Part shown: positions 27,889-36,399 of the stretch, in pieces
Position numbering within the stretch: the stretch's first letter is position 1
Layout: every line of letters starts with the position of its first letter
From: Defluviitaleaceae bacterium
Lineage (GTDB): Bacteria; Bacillota; Clostridia; Lachnospirales; WQUN01
NCBI GenBank assembly: GCA_009784025.1
Contig: WQVK01000002.1
Coordinates: forward strand, 29,969 to 93,968
Direction: 5' to 3'
Length of the DNA stretch: 64,000 bases
Program-made: the position numbers and the translations under genes
Notes under the pieces: model-generated
The model's input: only the letters and a program-made list of their open reading frames with translations
Database searches by the model: none
Told to the model about the DNA's origin: nothing

Positions 27889-28804
27889 CAGGTTGATGGA
27901 TATACAGTGGTACCCAGGTCATATGACCAAAACCAAGCGAATGCTAGTCACCCAAATGAAATTGGTAGATGTGGTGGTAGAGCTGCTTGACGCCAGGGTG
28001 CCCATGTCTAGCCGCAATCCAGACCTTGACACATTAGCTAAGGATAAACGCCGCGTGCTGGTGCTGAACAAAGCAGACCTTGCAGACCCAGATACTACAG
28101 CTCAGTGGGAGGAATATTTCCGGCAACTGGGCTTTTTTGCATTGGCGGTGAACGCTAAAGACAACGACAAGAAAAAAGGCGGCACAGGCCGCATGGCCGC
28201 CAAGCTACAAGAGATAATGCGCCCAAAATCACAGCAGCAGCTAAAGCGCGGCCGGGTTAACATTCCAATACGCGCCATGATTGTAGGTATCCCAAACGTG
28301 GGTAAATCCACATTCATAAACCAGCTGGCTGGCCGGGCAAGCACCATCACCGCAGACCGCCCGGGCGTTACCCGCGGCCGCCAATGGATAAAAATAGACA
28401 ATTCCTTCGACTTAATGGACACCCCAGGCGTGTTATGGCCAAAATTTGAAGACCAAATGGTGGGCTTGCGCCTGGCTGTAACCGGCGCAGTATCCGACAA
28501 CATACTAGACAAAATCACACTCTGCGAACACCTAATAAAAATGCTAATGGAAATAGACCCACAAATACTAAGCAAACGCTACAAAACCGACCTAACCCCC
28601 CCAATGCCCCCTCGGGAAATCCTAACCGAAATAGGCGCAGCTCGCGGCTTCAAAATGAAGGGCGGCATAATAGACATAGAACGTGCCGCAATAATAATAA
28701 CCGACGAGTTTAGGGGCGGGAAACTGGGTAGGATATCATTGGAAAAACCGCCAGAGGAAAAATCGTCAGAGGCTTCGCCTCCGACACCTCCACCCGCTTT
28801 TTGA
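27878..28804 (+). CDS. rbgA: Ribosome biogenesis GTPase, C-terminus supplied by a repeat
   Basis: Late 50S assembly GTPase. About 308 residues with circularly permuted G motifs: QWYPGHMTK, NKADLADP (G4), then GIPNVGKSTFINQLAG (G1) and DTPGVLWPKFED (G3). The C-terminal RNA-binding region is normal to about residue 290. The last residues, KSSEASPPTPPPAF, are read straight from an R1 repeat (28743-28830) and its hairpin gives the stop. ATG 27878 overlaps the lepB end by 11 bases; ATG 27896 (MDIQWYPG) is an equally sensible start. Confidence 0.95.
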   Translation: MDNDRLMDIQWYPGHMTKTKRMLVTQMKLVDVVVELLDARVPMSSRNPDLDTLAKDKRRVLVLNKADLADPDTTAQWEEYFRQLGFFALAVNAKDNDKKKGGTGRMAAKLQEIMRPKSQQQLKRGRVNIPIRAMIVGIPNVGKSTFINQLAGRASTITADRPGVTRGRQWIKIDNSFDLMDTPGVLWPKFEDQMVGLRLAVTGAVSDNILDKITLCEHLIKMLMEIDPQILSKRYKTDLTPPMPPREILTEIGAARGFKMKGGIIDIERAAIIITDEFRGGKLGRISLEKPPEEKSSEASPPTPPPAF

Positions 28805-28830
28805 AAAAAGCGGGGCAAAAACTTTAATAT
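28743..28830 (+). repeat. R1 unit fused into the 3' end of rbgA
   Basis: AAATCGTCAGAGGCTTCGCC, CGACACCTCCA, hairpin arms CCCGCTTTTT / AAAAAAGCGGG and CAAAAACTTTAAT form a complete R1 unit. A second short CCGCCAGAGG just before it (28749-28758) looks like a partial R1 start. Both lie in the reading frame of rbgA. Confidence 0.85.
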
Positions 28831-28841
28831 TGGATGTTGGT

Positions 28842-29807
28842 ATGAAGATTGGTAGCCTTGAGCTAAGAAATAACCTGATTATGGCCCCTATGGCAGGGGT
28901 TACGGATAAATTTTTTCGGGAGATTGTGCATGATTTTGGCGCGGGGCTTACGGTTTCCGAGATGGTTAGCGCTAAGAGTATTGTATATGGCAACAAGAAT
29001 ACGGCTAGGCTGATGGAAAACCCGCCAAAGCTGCGGCCGTTTTCAGTGCAATTCTTCGGCAGCGAGCCGGAAACAATAGCAGAAGCGATAAAAATACTTG
29101 GCCCGGCCGAGTTTGACATAGTTGATATAAACATGGGCTGCCCCATGCCAAAAATCGTGAAAAACGGCGAGGGGGCGGCACTTATGAAAGACCCGGCCCT
29201 AGCTGGGCGGATAATCTCTGCGGCGGTGAGGGCTTCCAACCGCCCCGTAACCGTGAAAATCCGCAGGGGTTTCACCCCCAGCACCGCCAATGCTGTAGAA
29301 ATGGCAAAAATAGCCGAGGCTTCTGGCGCGGCGGCAATAGCCGTACACGGCCGCACCCGTGACCAGCTGTACATGGGGCTTGCAGACTGGAACATAATCC
29401 GCGAAGTAAAGGCCGCCGTAAAAATACCTGTAGTAGGCAACGGCGACATTTACACCCCGCAAGATGCAGCCAGCCGCCTAGCCGAAACCGGCTGCGACGG
29501 CATAATGTTAGCCCGCGGCGCAATGGGTAACCCTTGGCTTTTTAGCCGCAGCCTAACCCTGCTACAAACAGGTCAGCTACCCCCACCGCCATCCCACGCC
29601 GAAATAATCGCCACGGCCCTAAAACACCTGCAAATGGTAGCAGAGTGCCCCCAAACCCAACCATACGAAATGCGCAAGCATCTATCCTGGTACACAAAAG
29701 GCATGCCCGGTTCTGCCGAAGCCCGCCACCAAATTAACCAAGCAAAAACAGCGCAAGAAATGAAAGAAATATTAATGTCATTAGCGGAGGAACCCGTTGA
29801 TATATAA
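28842..29807 (+). CDS. dusB: tRNA-dihydrouridine synthase (DusB type)
   Basis: Flavin enzyme that reduces uridines in tRNA. About 321 residues. Seen: NNLIMAPMAGVTDKFFR, VSEMVSAKSI, DINMGCPMPKIVKNGEGAAL (catalytic Cys), RPVTVKIRRGF, AAAIAVHGRTRDQLYMG and GCDGIMLARGAMGNPWLF. Start ATG 28842; no strong ribosome site because the R1 repeat ends there, so weak or coupled translation is likely. Confidence 0.95.
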   Translation: MKIGSLELRNNLIMAPMAGVTDKFFREIVHDFGAGLTVSEMVSAKSIVYGNKNTARLMENPPKLRPFSVQFFGSEPETIAEAIKILGPAEFDIVDINMGCPMPKIVKNGEGAALMKDPALAGRIISAAVRASNRPVTVKIRRGFTPSTANAVEMAKIAEASGAAAIAVHGRTRDQLYMGLADWNIIREVKAAVKIPVVGNGDIYTPQDAASRLAETGCDGIMLARGAMGNPWLFSRSLTLLQTGQLPPPPSHAEIIATALKHLQMVAECPQTQPYEMRKHLSWYTKGMPGSAEARHQINQAKTAQEMKEILMSLAEEPVDI

Positions 29808-29810
29808 AAA

Positions 29811-30003
29811 TAAGACCGTCAGAGGCTCTGCTTCAGGCACCTCAAAAAACTTTAATTTTTGGGTAGCAGGCTATGCAATTCAGTTGGTCGCAAATTGCGA
29901 CCAACTGAAACCACAAGTATCTGCAAAAACACCAATGTTAAAGTTTTTGCCAAGCTTTTTTCAAAAAGCGGAAGGGGTTTGGGGCTACGCCCCAAGGTTT
30001 TGA
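29811..30003. repeat. Composite element: R1 - P1 palindrome - inverted R1
   Basis: 29811-29862 is a plus-orientation R1 (TAAGACCGTCAGAGGCTCTG ... ACTTTAATTTTT). 29877-29909 is a P1 palindrome with arms TTCAGTTGGTCGCAA / TTGCGACCAACTGAA. 29937-30003 is an inverted R1 (GTTAAAGTTTTTGCCAAG ... GGGGCTACGCCCC AAGGTTTT). Same architecture as the E elements, but with P1 in the centre instead of GGTACC sites. Confidence 0.75.
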
Positions 30004-30023
30004 CTACGAAGGGATGACAAAAT

Positions 30024-30626
30024 ATGAAAAAGAGAAGCATAGCGGCAGTGTTGGCGCTTTGTATTGCGGTGGTTTCAATGGGGTATTTGTATACTACGGT
30101 TACCGCGCAGCCCGGGGATATTACAGACCCGCTGGTTACAAGGCGTTATGTAGATGATAGGATTGCCCAGGTTACGGCAGAGTTAGAGGCGCTTCGGGCG
30201 CAGATTTCTGGCGGGGGAGTGGCTTTCCCGCCTCCTGCAGAGCCTGGCCAGCCCATAACCCTAAGTGATAGGGAAATGCTTTTTCAAGATGTGATGATAT
30301 TTTTTGAAGAAGTTTATGGAGATATGCTGCGGGTGGCCATGCATGGCGGCGCAGGGGAAGTAGTGCCGTTCGAGGCGCTGTTTGTGCCTGCGGGGCGTAT
30401 CCTTATTGCAGAGGCTGGGGTGGAGTTTATCCTGCGTAGTGGCAATGGCATTGCTATTTCTGGGCCGGACGGCATGGTGAATATCACCGCTGGGGTGGAT
30501 GTATCCAACGGCGAGACGATTCCACATAATAATCTGATGCTTGTGCCGCGCAGTGACGGGCGCGGAATCAGTTTTGTAACGGATTCATGGCTTATGATAA
30601 AAGGCGGGTATAACATTGTCGGCTAA
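30024..30626 (+). CDS. Secreted or membrane-anchored protein of unknown function
   Basis: 200 residues. An N-terminal signal or anchor segment (about 5-28, ending TVTAQPGD), a short coiled segment (VTRRYVDDRIAQVTAELEAL), a glycine/proline linker, then a beta-rich domain (about 70-200) with PAGRILIAEAGVEFILRSGNG, a barrel-like fold. I do not recognise the family. It is followed, with overlapping stop and start, by the O-antigen-ligase-like gene, so a role at the cell surface in the same pathway is likely (inference). Start ATG 30024. Confidence 0.75.
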   Translation: MKKRSIAAVLALCIAVVSMGYLYTTVTAQPGDITDPLVTRRYVDDRIAQVTAELEALRAQISGGGVAFPPPAEPGQPITLSDREMLFQDVMIFFEEVYGDMLRVAMHGGAGEVVPFEALFVPAGRILIAEAGVEFILRSGNGIAISGPDGMVNITAGVDVSNGETIPHNNLMLVPRSDGRGISFVTDSWLMIKGGYNIVG

Positions 30627-32214
30627 ACTTGGCTCAATATGGGCTGGGGTATCCAACTGGATGGACGGGAGCTTGTTCTTCCGTGCTTTGGTATGGGTTT
30701 TTGACTTTGTAAAGCGGCTTTGTGGCGGCAGTTTTATTGCCGGGTTTTTTGTGGGGGATGATGCTCACCAGGAACAGAAGCTGAAGGGCAGTATATTTGC
30801 GAAAGCTGCGGATAAGCTGCTTAACGGCCTGCCAAAGCCATTTGTTTCGCCAGAGGAATGGCCTAGATGGCTGTCTAATTTATGCCGTGGCAGCTTTGCG
30901 ATAAACACAGTGGCAGATGGTGCCGATGTGCCTATACCGCAGCCTGGCGCCAATGCTGGGTTTAACAGCCTGCTGCAATGGGCGCTGTTTGCTTTGCCTT
31001 CATTGGGGCTGCTGATGGTTGTATTTGCTGCGCCGCTGCTACCTACTATGGCGCTGGCTGGGGCTCTTGTGATAGTTTTGGTTTTTGCGCTACTTAGCCG
31101 CCGGTTTGTTGTTGATAATCAGGCGGTTTTTTTGCTTGTTTTTATTGGGTTAAATATTTTTATCGGATTTATTTCCCTTACTCCGGGGTCTAGCATACGT
31201 GTTGCGGCTTTAATTAGCGTGTTTATGTCCAGTTTGCTGCTGGTTGTGGCTTGTTGTAAGACCCGCCGCAGTGTAGATTTTATGTTTTTTGCATTTTTAA
31301 TGGGTGCGGCCTGCACTGGGGTTTGGGGTTTTTATCAGTGGGTTGCGGGGTATGGCTCTGGTATTTGGCTTGACCAAGAGCTTTTTGCCGGGCAATCTAG
31401 GGTGTCTTCTACTTTTGGCAACCCTAATGTTTTTGGCACTTATTTGCTGCTGGCCATTCCCTTAGCTGGGGCATGTGTGATTTATGCGAAAAAGCCATTT
31501 TATAAGCTTTGCGCCATGGGGATTACGGGGCTTTTGGTGGTTAATTTGCTGCTAACTCTGTCTCGTGGCTGCTATTTGTCACTGGCGCTGGCCGCCGGGG
31601 TTTTTGTGCTGATTATTGAGAAACGGCTGATTGTGGCGTTTATTCCGGCCTTGCTGGCGTTGCCATTTGTGCTGCCGGCCACTGTGGTGGCGCGGTTGGT
31701 TTCTATTGTTAATTTGCAGGATACTTCCACTGAGTTTCGCCTATTTATATGGCAGGGTTCGTTGCGGATTTTGGGCGATTTTTGGATGATTGGCCTGGGG
31801 CAGGGGATTGAGGCCTATAATGTGGTGTACCCCTATTATGCCTTTGCAGCCATAGTTTCGCCCCATACCCACAACTTGTTTATGCAGGTGTTTGTGGAGC
31901 TAGGGATAGTTGGGCTGGTTGTGTTTATTGGCGTGCTGGCCTGCTTCTTTAGGGTGATGGCCAATTTTTTGCGCCGTAGCACAAATTTTGGCGATAAAGT
32001 GATTGCGGCTGCCATGGTTGCGGCTGTTATCGGGTTTTTGTTCCAGGGGATTTTTGATTATGTATTCTACAACTACCGTGTGCAGTTGGTTTTTTATATT
32101 TTCTTGGGGTTGGGCATTGCTTTCGCTATTAGCAGAGGGCAAGCTCGTGATAATGCGGATGAGACTAATTTGCTAGACCCGCGGCCGAATTTTACAGAGG
32201 GGGATGTGTCATGA
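30616..32214 (+). CDS. O-antigen ligase / polymerase-like membrane protein
   Basis: 532 residues: a roughly 110-residue cytoplasmic N-terminal extension (contains LLNGLPKPFVSPEEWPRW), then about ten hydrophobic segments. The family box is SSTFGNPNVFGTYLLLAIP, followed by LTLSRGCYLSLALAAG and the large loop with GSLRILGDFWMIGLGQG and SPHTHNLFMQVFVELG, as in Wzy/WaaL-type proteins. Expected to polymerise or attach a lipid-linked surface glycan. Start TTG 30616 overlaps the previous stop; an ATG at 30661 is an alternative. Stop overlaps the next gene (ATGA). Confidence 0.88.
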   Translation: MSAKLGSIWAGVSNWMDGSLFFRALVWVFDFVKRLCGGSFIAGFFVGDDAHQEQKLKGSIFAKAADKLLNGLPKPFVSPEEWPRWLSNLCRGSFAINTVADGADVPIPQPGANAGFNSLLQWALFALPSLGLLMVVFAAPLLPTMALAGALVIVLVFALLSRRFVVDNQAVFLLVFIGLNIFIGFISLTPGSSIRVAALISVFMSSLLLVVACCKTRRSVDFMFFAFLMGAACTGVWGFYQWVAGYGSGIWLDQELFAGQSRVSSTFGNPNVFGTYLLLAIPLAGACVIYAKKPFYKLCAMGITGLLVVNLLLTLSRGCYLSLALAAGVFVLIIEKRLIVAFIPALLALPFVLPATVVARLVSIVNLQDTSTEFRLFIWQGSLRILGDFWMIGLGQGIEAYNVVYPYYAFAAIVSPHTHNLFMQVFVELGIVGLVVFIGVLACFFRVMANFLRRSTNFGDKVIAAAMVAAVIGFLFQGIFDYVFYNYRVQLVFYIFLGLGIAFAISRGQARDNADETNLLDPRPNFTEGDVS

Positions 32215-33293
32215 TTCGGGTGCTGCATGTTCTTTCTGATAGCAATATTGGCGGGGCGGGGCATCAGATGCTGGCGCTGCTGGCCAAGCCGCGGGATGGT
32301 TTTGAAGTGGAGGTTGCGCTGCCAGAGGGGGCGCTGCTGATTCCGGCCTTGCAAGAGGCTGGGGTGAAATGCGTGGAGCTGCCGTACCTTGCAGAGAAAT
32401 CGTTTTCGTTTAGGGCGGTGAGGGCTTTGCGCACGTGTATGGAGGCCTACAAGCCGGATATCGTGCATACCCATGCGGCAATGTCTGGACGGTTGGCGGC
32501 GCGACTTTATGGCAAATGCAAGGTGGTGCATACCAGGCATAGCGTGTTTGACCCAAGCCTCAAACAGCGAGCGCTGGGGCGGTTGGCCAACTGGCTTAGC
32601 GATGCGGTTATTGCGGTATCGCCGGCGGCCATGGATAATCAGCTTGCCCTGGGCACAAGGCCGGAAAAAATCCATGTGATTTTTAACGGAATGCCAAAGC
32701 CGCGGGCGTTTACCCCGGAAGAACGCACCGCCCTGCGCGAAAAGTACGGCATACCCCAGGAAGCCTTTGTGCTGGCGCAGGTTGCGCGGCTTACAGAGGT
32801 GAAGGGCCAGGGGGATATGCTAACGGCGGCCCGTGATTTTAACCAGAATATTCTGCTGCTGATGGCTGGCGAGGGCGAACTCCGCCCAGAACTGGAGGCC
32901 AGGATAGCGGCTGAGGGTATAAAAAATGTACGTTTGTTGGGTTTTATCAAGGAAGTGGAGGAAGTTTTGGCCGTGATGGATGCGCAGGTATCTGCGTCCT
33001 TTGGCACAGAGGCCACATCTTTGGCGCTGGTGCAGGGAATGAGCATTGGCAAACCCGCGATAGTAACGGATTATGGGGGTAACCCATATGTGATTTCCAC
33101 CGGGAAGAACGGCGTGGTAGTACCCACGTGCAACCCGGCAGCCATGGCTAAGGCGATAAACGGCCTTTGTCAGGATGGTGAGATGTACAACAAGCTGGCG
33201 CAAGGTGCGGTGCAAGAGTACGAGAGCCGCTTTACCGTGGAAGAGATGGTGGATAGGACTTTCGGGCTTTATAGGGAGTTGTTGGTGGGCTGA
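32211..33293 (+). CDS. Glycosyltransferase family 4
   Basis: 360 residues, GT-B fold. N-terminal VLHVLSDSNIGGAGHQML, PDIVHTHAAMSGRLAA and VHTRHSVFDPS; C-terminal donor domain with LAQVARLTEVKGQGDML, LLMAGEGELRPELE, NVRLLGFIKEV and SFGTEATSLALVQGMSIGKPAIVTD, holding the EX7E-type glutamates. Retaining transferase using an NDP-sugar; sugar unknown. Coupled to the ligase-like gene. Confidence 0.93.
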   Translation: MIRVLHVLSDSNIGGAGHQMLALLAKPRDGFEVEVALPEGALLIPALQEAGVKCVELPYLAEKSFSFRAVRALRTCMEAYKPDIVHTHAAMSGRLAARLYGKCKVVHTRHSVFDPSLKQRALGRLANWLSDAVIAVSPAAMDNQLALGTRPEKIHVIFNGMPKPRAFTPEERTALREKYGIPQEAFVLAQVARLTEVKGQGDMLTAARDFNQNILLLMAGEGELRPELEARIAAEGIKNVRLLGFIKEVEEVLAVMDAQVSASFGTEATSLALVQGMSIGKPAIVTDYGGNPYVISTGKNGVVVPTCNPAAMAKAINGLCQDGEMYNKLAQGAVQEYESRFTVEEMVDRTFGLYRELLVG

Positions 33294-33337
33294 AGCGAGG
33301 CAAAGCCCTATGCGGCCTTAATAAGGAGGATTTAGAA

Positions 33338-33814
33338 ATGAGAAAATACAGGTTGTTCGGTTTAATCAACCCTGTGGATGTGCTTTTGGTTATTTTAGTT
33401 GTGCTTGTTGTTTGGGCGGGGTATCTTTTTTCTGCGCCGCAGCAGGTTGTTGCGGATAATGCGCAGCGGGTACGGTTTACTATAGAGCTGCCAGCACGGC
33501 CGGAGGGTTTTCATGAGGGTATAAGGCCCGGGGGCGTTGTTTTTGACAGCGTTAGGGGGCTTAATATTGGGCATGTGGTTGATGCTTATGGGCTGCCGTT
33601 TTTGGAAGATGCGCCAGATGAGGCCAATAATGTAATAAGGCGCGGCGCGGTTGAAGGGCTAGAGTTCACTTATATTGTGGTGGAGGCCTGGGCCGTGGTT
33701 ACGGATTATGCCACGGAAATTGGGCAGTATGTGGTGCGGGTTAACCAGGAGATTGCGGCAAGGTCTGTGGATTTTGCGGGGCTTGGGTTTATCACCAGCG
33801 TAGAGCATATGTAG
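33338..33814 (+). CDS. DUF4330 family membrane-anchored protein (first copy)
   Basis: 158 residues. NPVDVLLVILVVLVVWAGY is a single N-terminal membrane segment preceded by the family's F-x-L-x-N-P-V-D start, and the rest is an extracytoplasmic beta-rich domain. The family is common beside polysaccharide genes and its function is unknown. Start ATG 33338 with AAGGAGG. A second member follows after a P1 palindrome. Confidence 0.85.
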   Translation: MRKYRLFGLINPVDVLLVILVVLVVWAGYLFSAPQQVVADNAQRVRFTIELPARPEGFHEGIRPGGVVFDSVRGLNIGHVVDAYGLPFLEDAPDEANNVIRRGAVEGLEFTYIVVEAWAVVTDYATEIGQYVVRVNQEIAARSVDFAGLGFITSVEHM

Positions 33815-33862
33815 CTTAAGAATAAAAATTTTTTGAAATCAAAAACCGTAATTTTGAAAAAT

Positions 33863-33893
33863 TTCAGTTGGTCGGAAAATCCGACCAACTGGA
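33863..33893. repeat. P1 palindrome between the two DUF4330 genes
   Basis: Arms TTCAGTTGGTCGGA and TCCGACCAACTGGA around AAA; one mismatch at the outer edge. No T-run; read-through to the next gene is plausible. Confidence 0.8.
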
Positions 33894-33995
33894 TTTGACA
33901 GGAAGCCCGGCGTAAGGAAAGCAGTTTGTTTCCCGCAACGCGGCACAGCTCACGGTGGTTAATATTAGTATTACAATGGCAGAATGGAGGACAAG

Positions 33996-34490
33996 ATGAT
34001 AGACGAAAAAGGTAGACTCTTTAAGCGGGTAAGCGTGGTGGATTTGTTGATTGTGCTGGCTTTTGTGGCGGTGCTGGCGGGGTTTGTGTACAGGCAGATG
34101 GCCCCCAGCATAGGCGTGATAATACGGGCAGACGAGCGGTTTTATGTAACGGTGCAGGGTGCTGGCATTAGGCATTTTATTGTGGACGCGGTGGAAGTTG
34201 GAGATGTAATGTACCGCCGCCATTCGCGCCAGCCGATAGGGCGAGTGGTGGATATTCGTGTGGAGACCGCCTATGATGTAATGCTGCGTACAGATGGCAC
34301 GGCGGTGCTTGCGCCCATGGAAGGCCGCTACGATATTTTCATCACCATGGAATCTGCGGGCAGCATAAGGGATGAGCGTTTCTTGGTGGGCGGCAACGAC
34401 CATATAGCCAGGGGCAGCGAGATTGAGCTAGTATCCAATCGCGTGTTTTTGCCCACGGGGGAAGTCTATTTTGTAGGTGAGCGGCCATGA
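33996..34490 (+). CDS. DUF4330 family membrane-anchored protein (second copy)
   Basis: 164 residues with VVDLLIVLAFVAVLAGFVY as the single membrane segment; diverged from the copy upstream but the same layout. ATG 33996 has TGGAGG 5 bases upstream. The stop overlaps the ABC ATPase start (ATGA), so the two are translationally coupled; a shared task in export is inferred. Confidence 0.8.
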   Translation: MIDEKGRLFKRVSVVDLLIVLAFVAVLAGFVYRQMAPSIGVIIRADERFYVTVQGAGIRHFIVDAVEVGDVMYRRHSRQPIGRVVDIRVETAYDVMLRTDGTAVLAPMEGRYDIFITMESAGSIRDERFLVGGNDHIARGSEIELVSNRVFLPTGEVYFVGERP

Positions 34491-35167
34491 GTATAATCCT
34501 TGAAGCAAACGGTATAAAAAGAGGTTTCCCAATGGGAAGCAGCGGCATGTTTTGGGCGCTTAAGGGTATTGATTTGACCGTGGCTGAGGGCAAATTGACA
34601 ATATTAAAAGGCCGAAGCGGCAGCGGCAAGACCACGCTAATGAATATCTTAGGGGCGTTAGACTACCCAACAGAGGGCGATATAGTGTTTAATGGCGCAT
34701 CTTTGGCCAAGCTAAGCGAGGCCAAGCGCGACTATGTACGCAAAAGCGAGATGGGTTTCGTGTTCCAATCTGTGGCGCTGGTAGGCATGATGACCGCATA
34801 TGAGAACGTAGAATTTATCCTGCGGATAAGCGGTTACCCCGCAAGGGAACGCCGCCGCCGCGTAGAAGCCTGCCTAGACAGAGTAGGCCTAGGCGGCCGC
34901 ATGAACCATATGCCAGCAGAGCTTTCTGGCGGCGAGCAGCAGCGCGTGGCTATTGCCCGGGCCATTGCTCATAAGCCAAAGGTAATTTTCGCGGATGAAC
35001 CAACTGCCGAGCTGGACACCAGCACCGGCTTGCAGGTGGTAAAAATATTTAAAGATTTGATAGAATACGAAAACGCCACGATAGTGATGACAACCCACGA
35101 CCCAGGGCTGATGGACGTGGCAGATAAGGTGTACGAGCTGGCCGACGGGGAGATTGTGAATGCATAA
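34487..35167 (+). CDS. ABC transporter ATP-binding protein (LolD/MacB/FtsE class), no adjacent permease
   Basis: 226 residues. Walker A GRSGSGKTT, Q-loop VFQSVAL, signature LSGGEQQRVAIARA, Walker B VIFADEPTAEL, and switch His in TTHDP. The class normally pairs with an MacB/FtsX-like permease encoded next door, which is absent: a 39-codon ORF and then an AT-rich islet follow. Either the permease is elsewhere or the operon was cut by the islet's arrival. Confidence 0.92.
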   Translation: MSIILEANGIKRGFPMGSSGMFWALKGIDLTVAEGKLTILKGRSGSGKTTLMNILGALDYPTEGDIVFNGASLAKLSEAKRDYVRKSEMGFVFQSVALVGMMTAYENVEFILRISGYPARERRRRVEACLDRVGLGGRMNHMPAELSGGEQQRVAIARAIAHKPKVIFADEPTAELDTSTGLQVVKIFKDLIEYENATIVMTTHDPGLMDVADKVYELADGEIVNA

Positions 35168-35279
35168 TTTCATAGACAAATCATCTAAAATGAAGATGGC
35201 CGAGCTTATGCTGCTTATTGCCGACAATGAGCCGGTTATGGCGAGTGTCTGCGGGGTGCAATGGGGGAATATCTGGTGA
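35160..35279 (+). CDS. Short ORF after the ABC ATPase, possible truncated gene
   Basis: 39 codons, start ATG overlapping the ABC stop by eight bases: MHNFIDKSSKMKMAELM, LLIADNEPVMAS, then VCGVQWGNIW and stop. No family recognised. Its position at the edge where base composition turns AT-rich suggests the 5' stub of a gene lost at an insertion boundary; it may equally be chance. Confidence 0.35.
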   Translation: MHNFIDKSSKMKMAELMLLIADNEPVMASVCGVQWGNIW

Positions 35280-35344
35280 CTTGCGACTTGAACAAGCATT
35301 AAACATTACAGATAGATCATTGCGTAGAAAATTTTAAAGAAACC

Positions 35345-35375
35345 TTGACACGATAACCGTTATCTCCTTTATAAT
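35345..35375 (+). promoter_or_regulatory. MerR-type promoter with operator
   Basis: TTGACA (35345-35350) and TATAAT (35370-35375) are perfect boxes but 19 bases apart, the stretched spacing MerR-family activators correct by bending DNA. In the spacer lies the dyad GATAAC-C-GTTATC (35352-35364). It is 32 bases before the merR-like start, so the regulator probably controls itself and the genes behind it. Confidence 0.88.
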
Positions 35376-35406
35376 CCATAGTGAGATTATGAAAGGAGAG
35401 CAACGC

Positions 35407-36396
35407 ATGGAACTCCAAACTGTTAGCAAAGTTTCTAAAACATTCGGCATTTCGGCGCAAATGCTGCGGTATTACGAGCGGAGCGGGTTGATACAGAGCT
35501 TACGAAAAGATGATTATGCCTACCGTGTTTATGACGATGAAAACATAAAGCGATTGCAACAAATCGTAATTTTGCGGAAATTGCAAATACCAATGAAACA
35601 AATTAAAGACATTTTGAACAATCAAGATGCCGCAGAAGTGATTGATATTTTCAGCCAAAATATCAGCCAACTTGACGAGCAAATTACAGCCATGTCCACC
35701 GTCAAAGCGATTTTGACAAAATTTGTAGACGAACTGCAAGCAAAAGCCAACTTAAAACTCAACCTGTTAAGCGACAACTCCATGCTTTCACTTGTAAACG
35801 CCCTTTCTTTTTCCGAAAATAGAATTAAGGAAAAAGTTTCTGTGGATGAGTTAAGTAAAGCGGATGAAGTATTGGAAAAAGCGAGTGCTAAAAAACCGGC
35901 ACTCATTTTGTTCCAATCGTTTAAGGACGAGTTTCTTTTCTTGGGTGTCGAGCAAGTCGTTACGCCAAGCACAGACTTTGGAGTTGTGTGGGATACATAT
36001 TTCAAAATCGCCGAAAAAGCGGGGCAGACGGCACCGTACAGCCACATTGTTTGGTATTACAAAAACAACGAGCAGGTCTATTTCGTTGGAAACATAGTCG
36101 ACAGCGCAGACAAAATCCCCGAGGGATATTCAGCTGTAAAATTTCCTGCATGTGAATATTTGGTTGTAACTCACGAATGGTTGCCGGACGATGAGGACTT
36201 ATATACATTCGGCAATTCATTGACATCAAATTACTGCGGGATTGGACAAACACACTCTTTACGAGAGGGTGTGCAAATGCCGGAGGGGTATGTGAGATAT
36301 GATGCGCCGGATAGCCCCATTACACAAATAGAAATAGAGGGCAGAACCAAGTACGGTTCACGATTTGAGCGTTGGATGCCGATCAGGAGAGGATAA
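35407..36396 (+). CDS. MerR-family regulator with GyrI-like effector domain
   Basis: 329 residues. N-terminal MerR winged helix (about 1-70): VSKVSKTFGISAQMLRYYERSGLI; a dimerising helix (about 75-130); then a GyrI-like ligand domain (about 180-329) ending IEGRTKYGSRFERWMPIRR. Such fusions sense drugs or other hydrophobic ligands in the cytoplasm. Start ATG 35407 with AAAGGAGAG. It is the first gene of an AT-rich islet and stands 3 bases before the first of three cysteine-rich paralogues, which are likely under its control. Confidence 0.9.
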   Translation: MELQTVSKVSKTFGISAQMLRYYERSGLIQSLRKDDYAYRVYDDENIKRLQQIVILRKLQIPMKQIKDILNNQDAAEVIDIFSQNISQLDEQITAMSTVKAILTKFVDELQAKANLKLNLLSDNSMLSLVNALSFSENRIKEKVSVDELSKADEVLEKASAKKPALILFQSFKDEFLFLGVEQVVTPSTDFGVVWDTYFKIAEKAGQTAPYSHIVWYYKNNEQVYFVGNIVDSADKIPEGYSAVKFPACEYLVVTHEWLPDDEDLYTFGNSLTSNYCGIGQTHSLREGVQMPEGYVRYDAPDSPITQIEIEGRTKYGSRFERWMPIRRG

Positions 36397-36399
36397 CCT

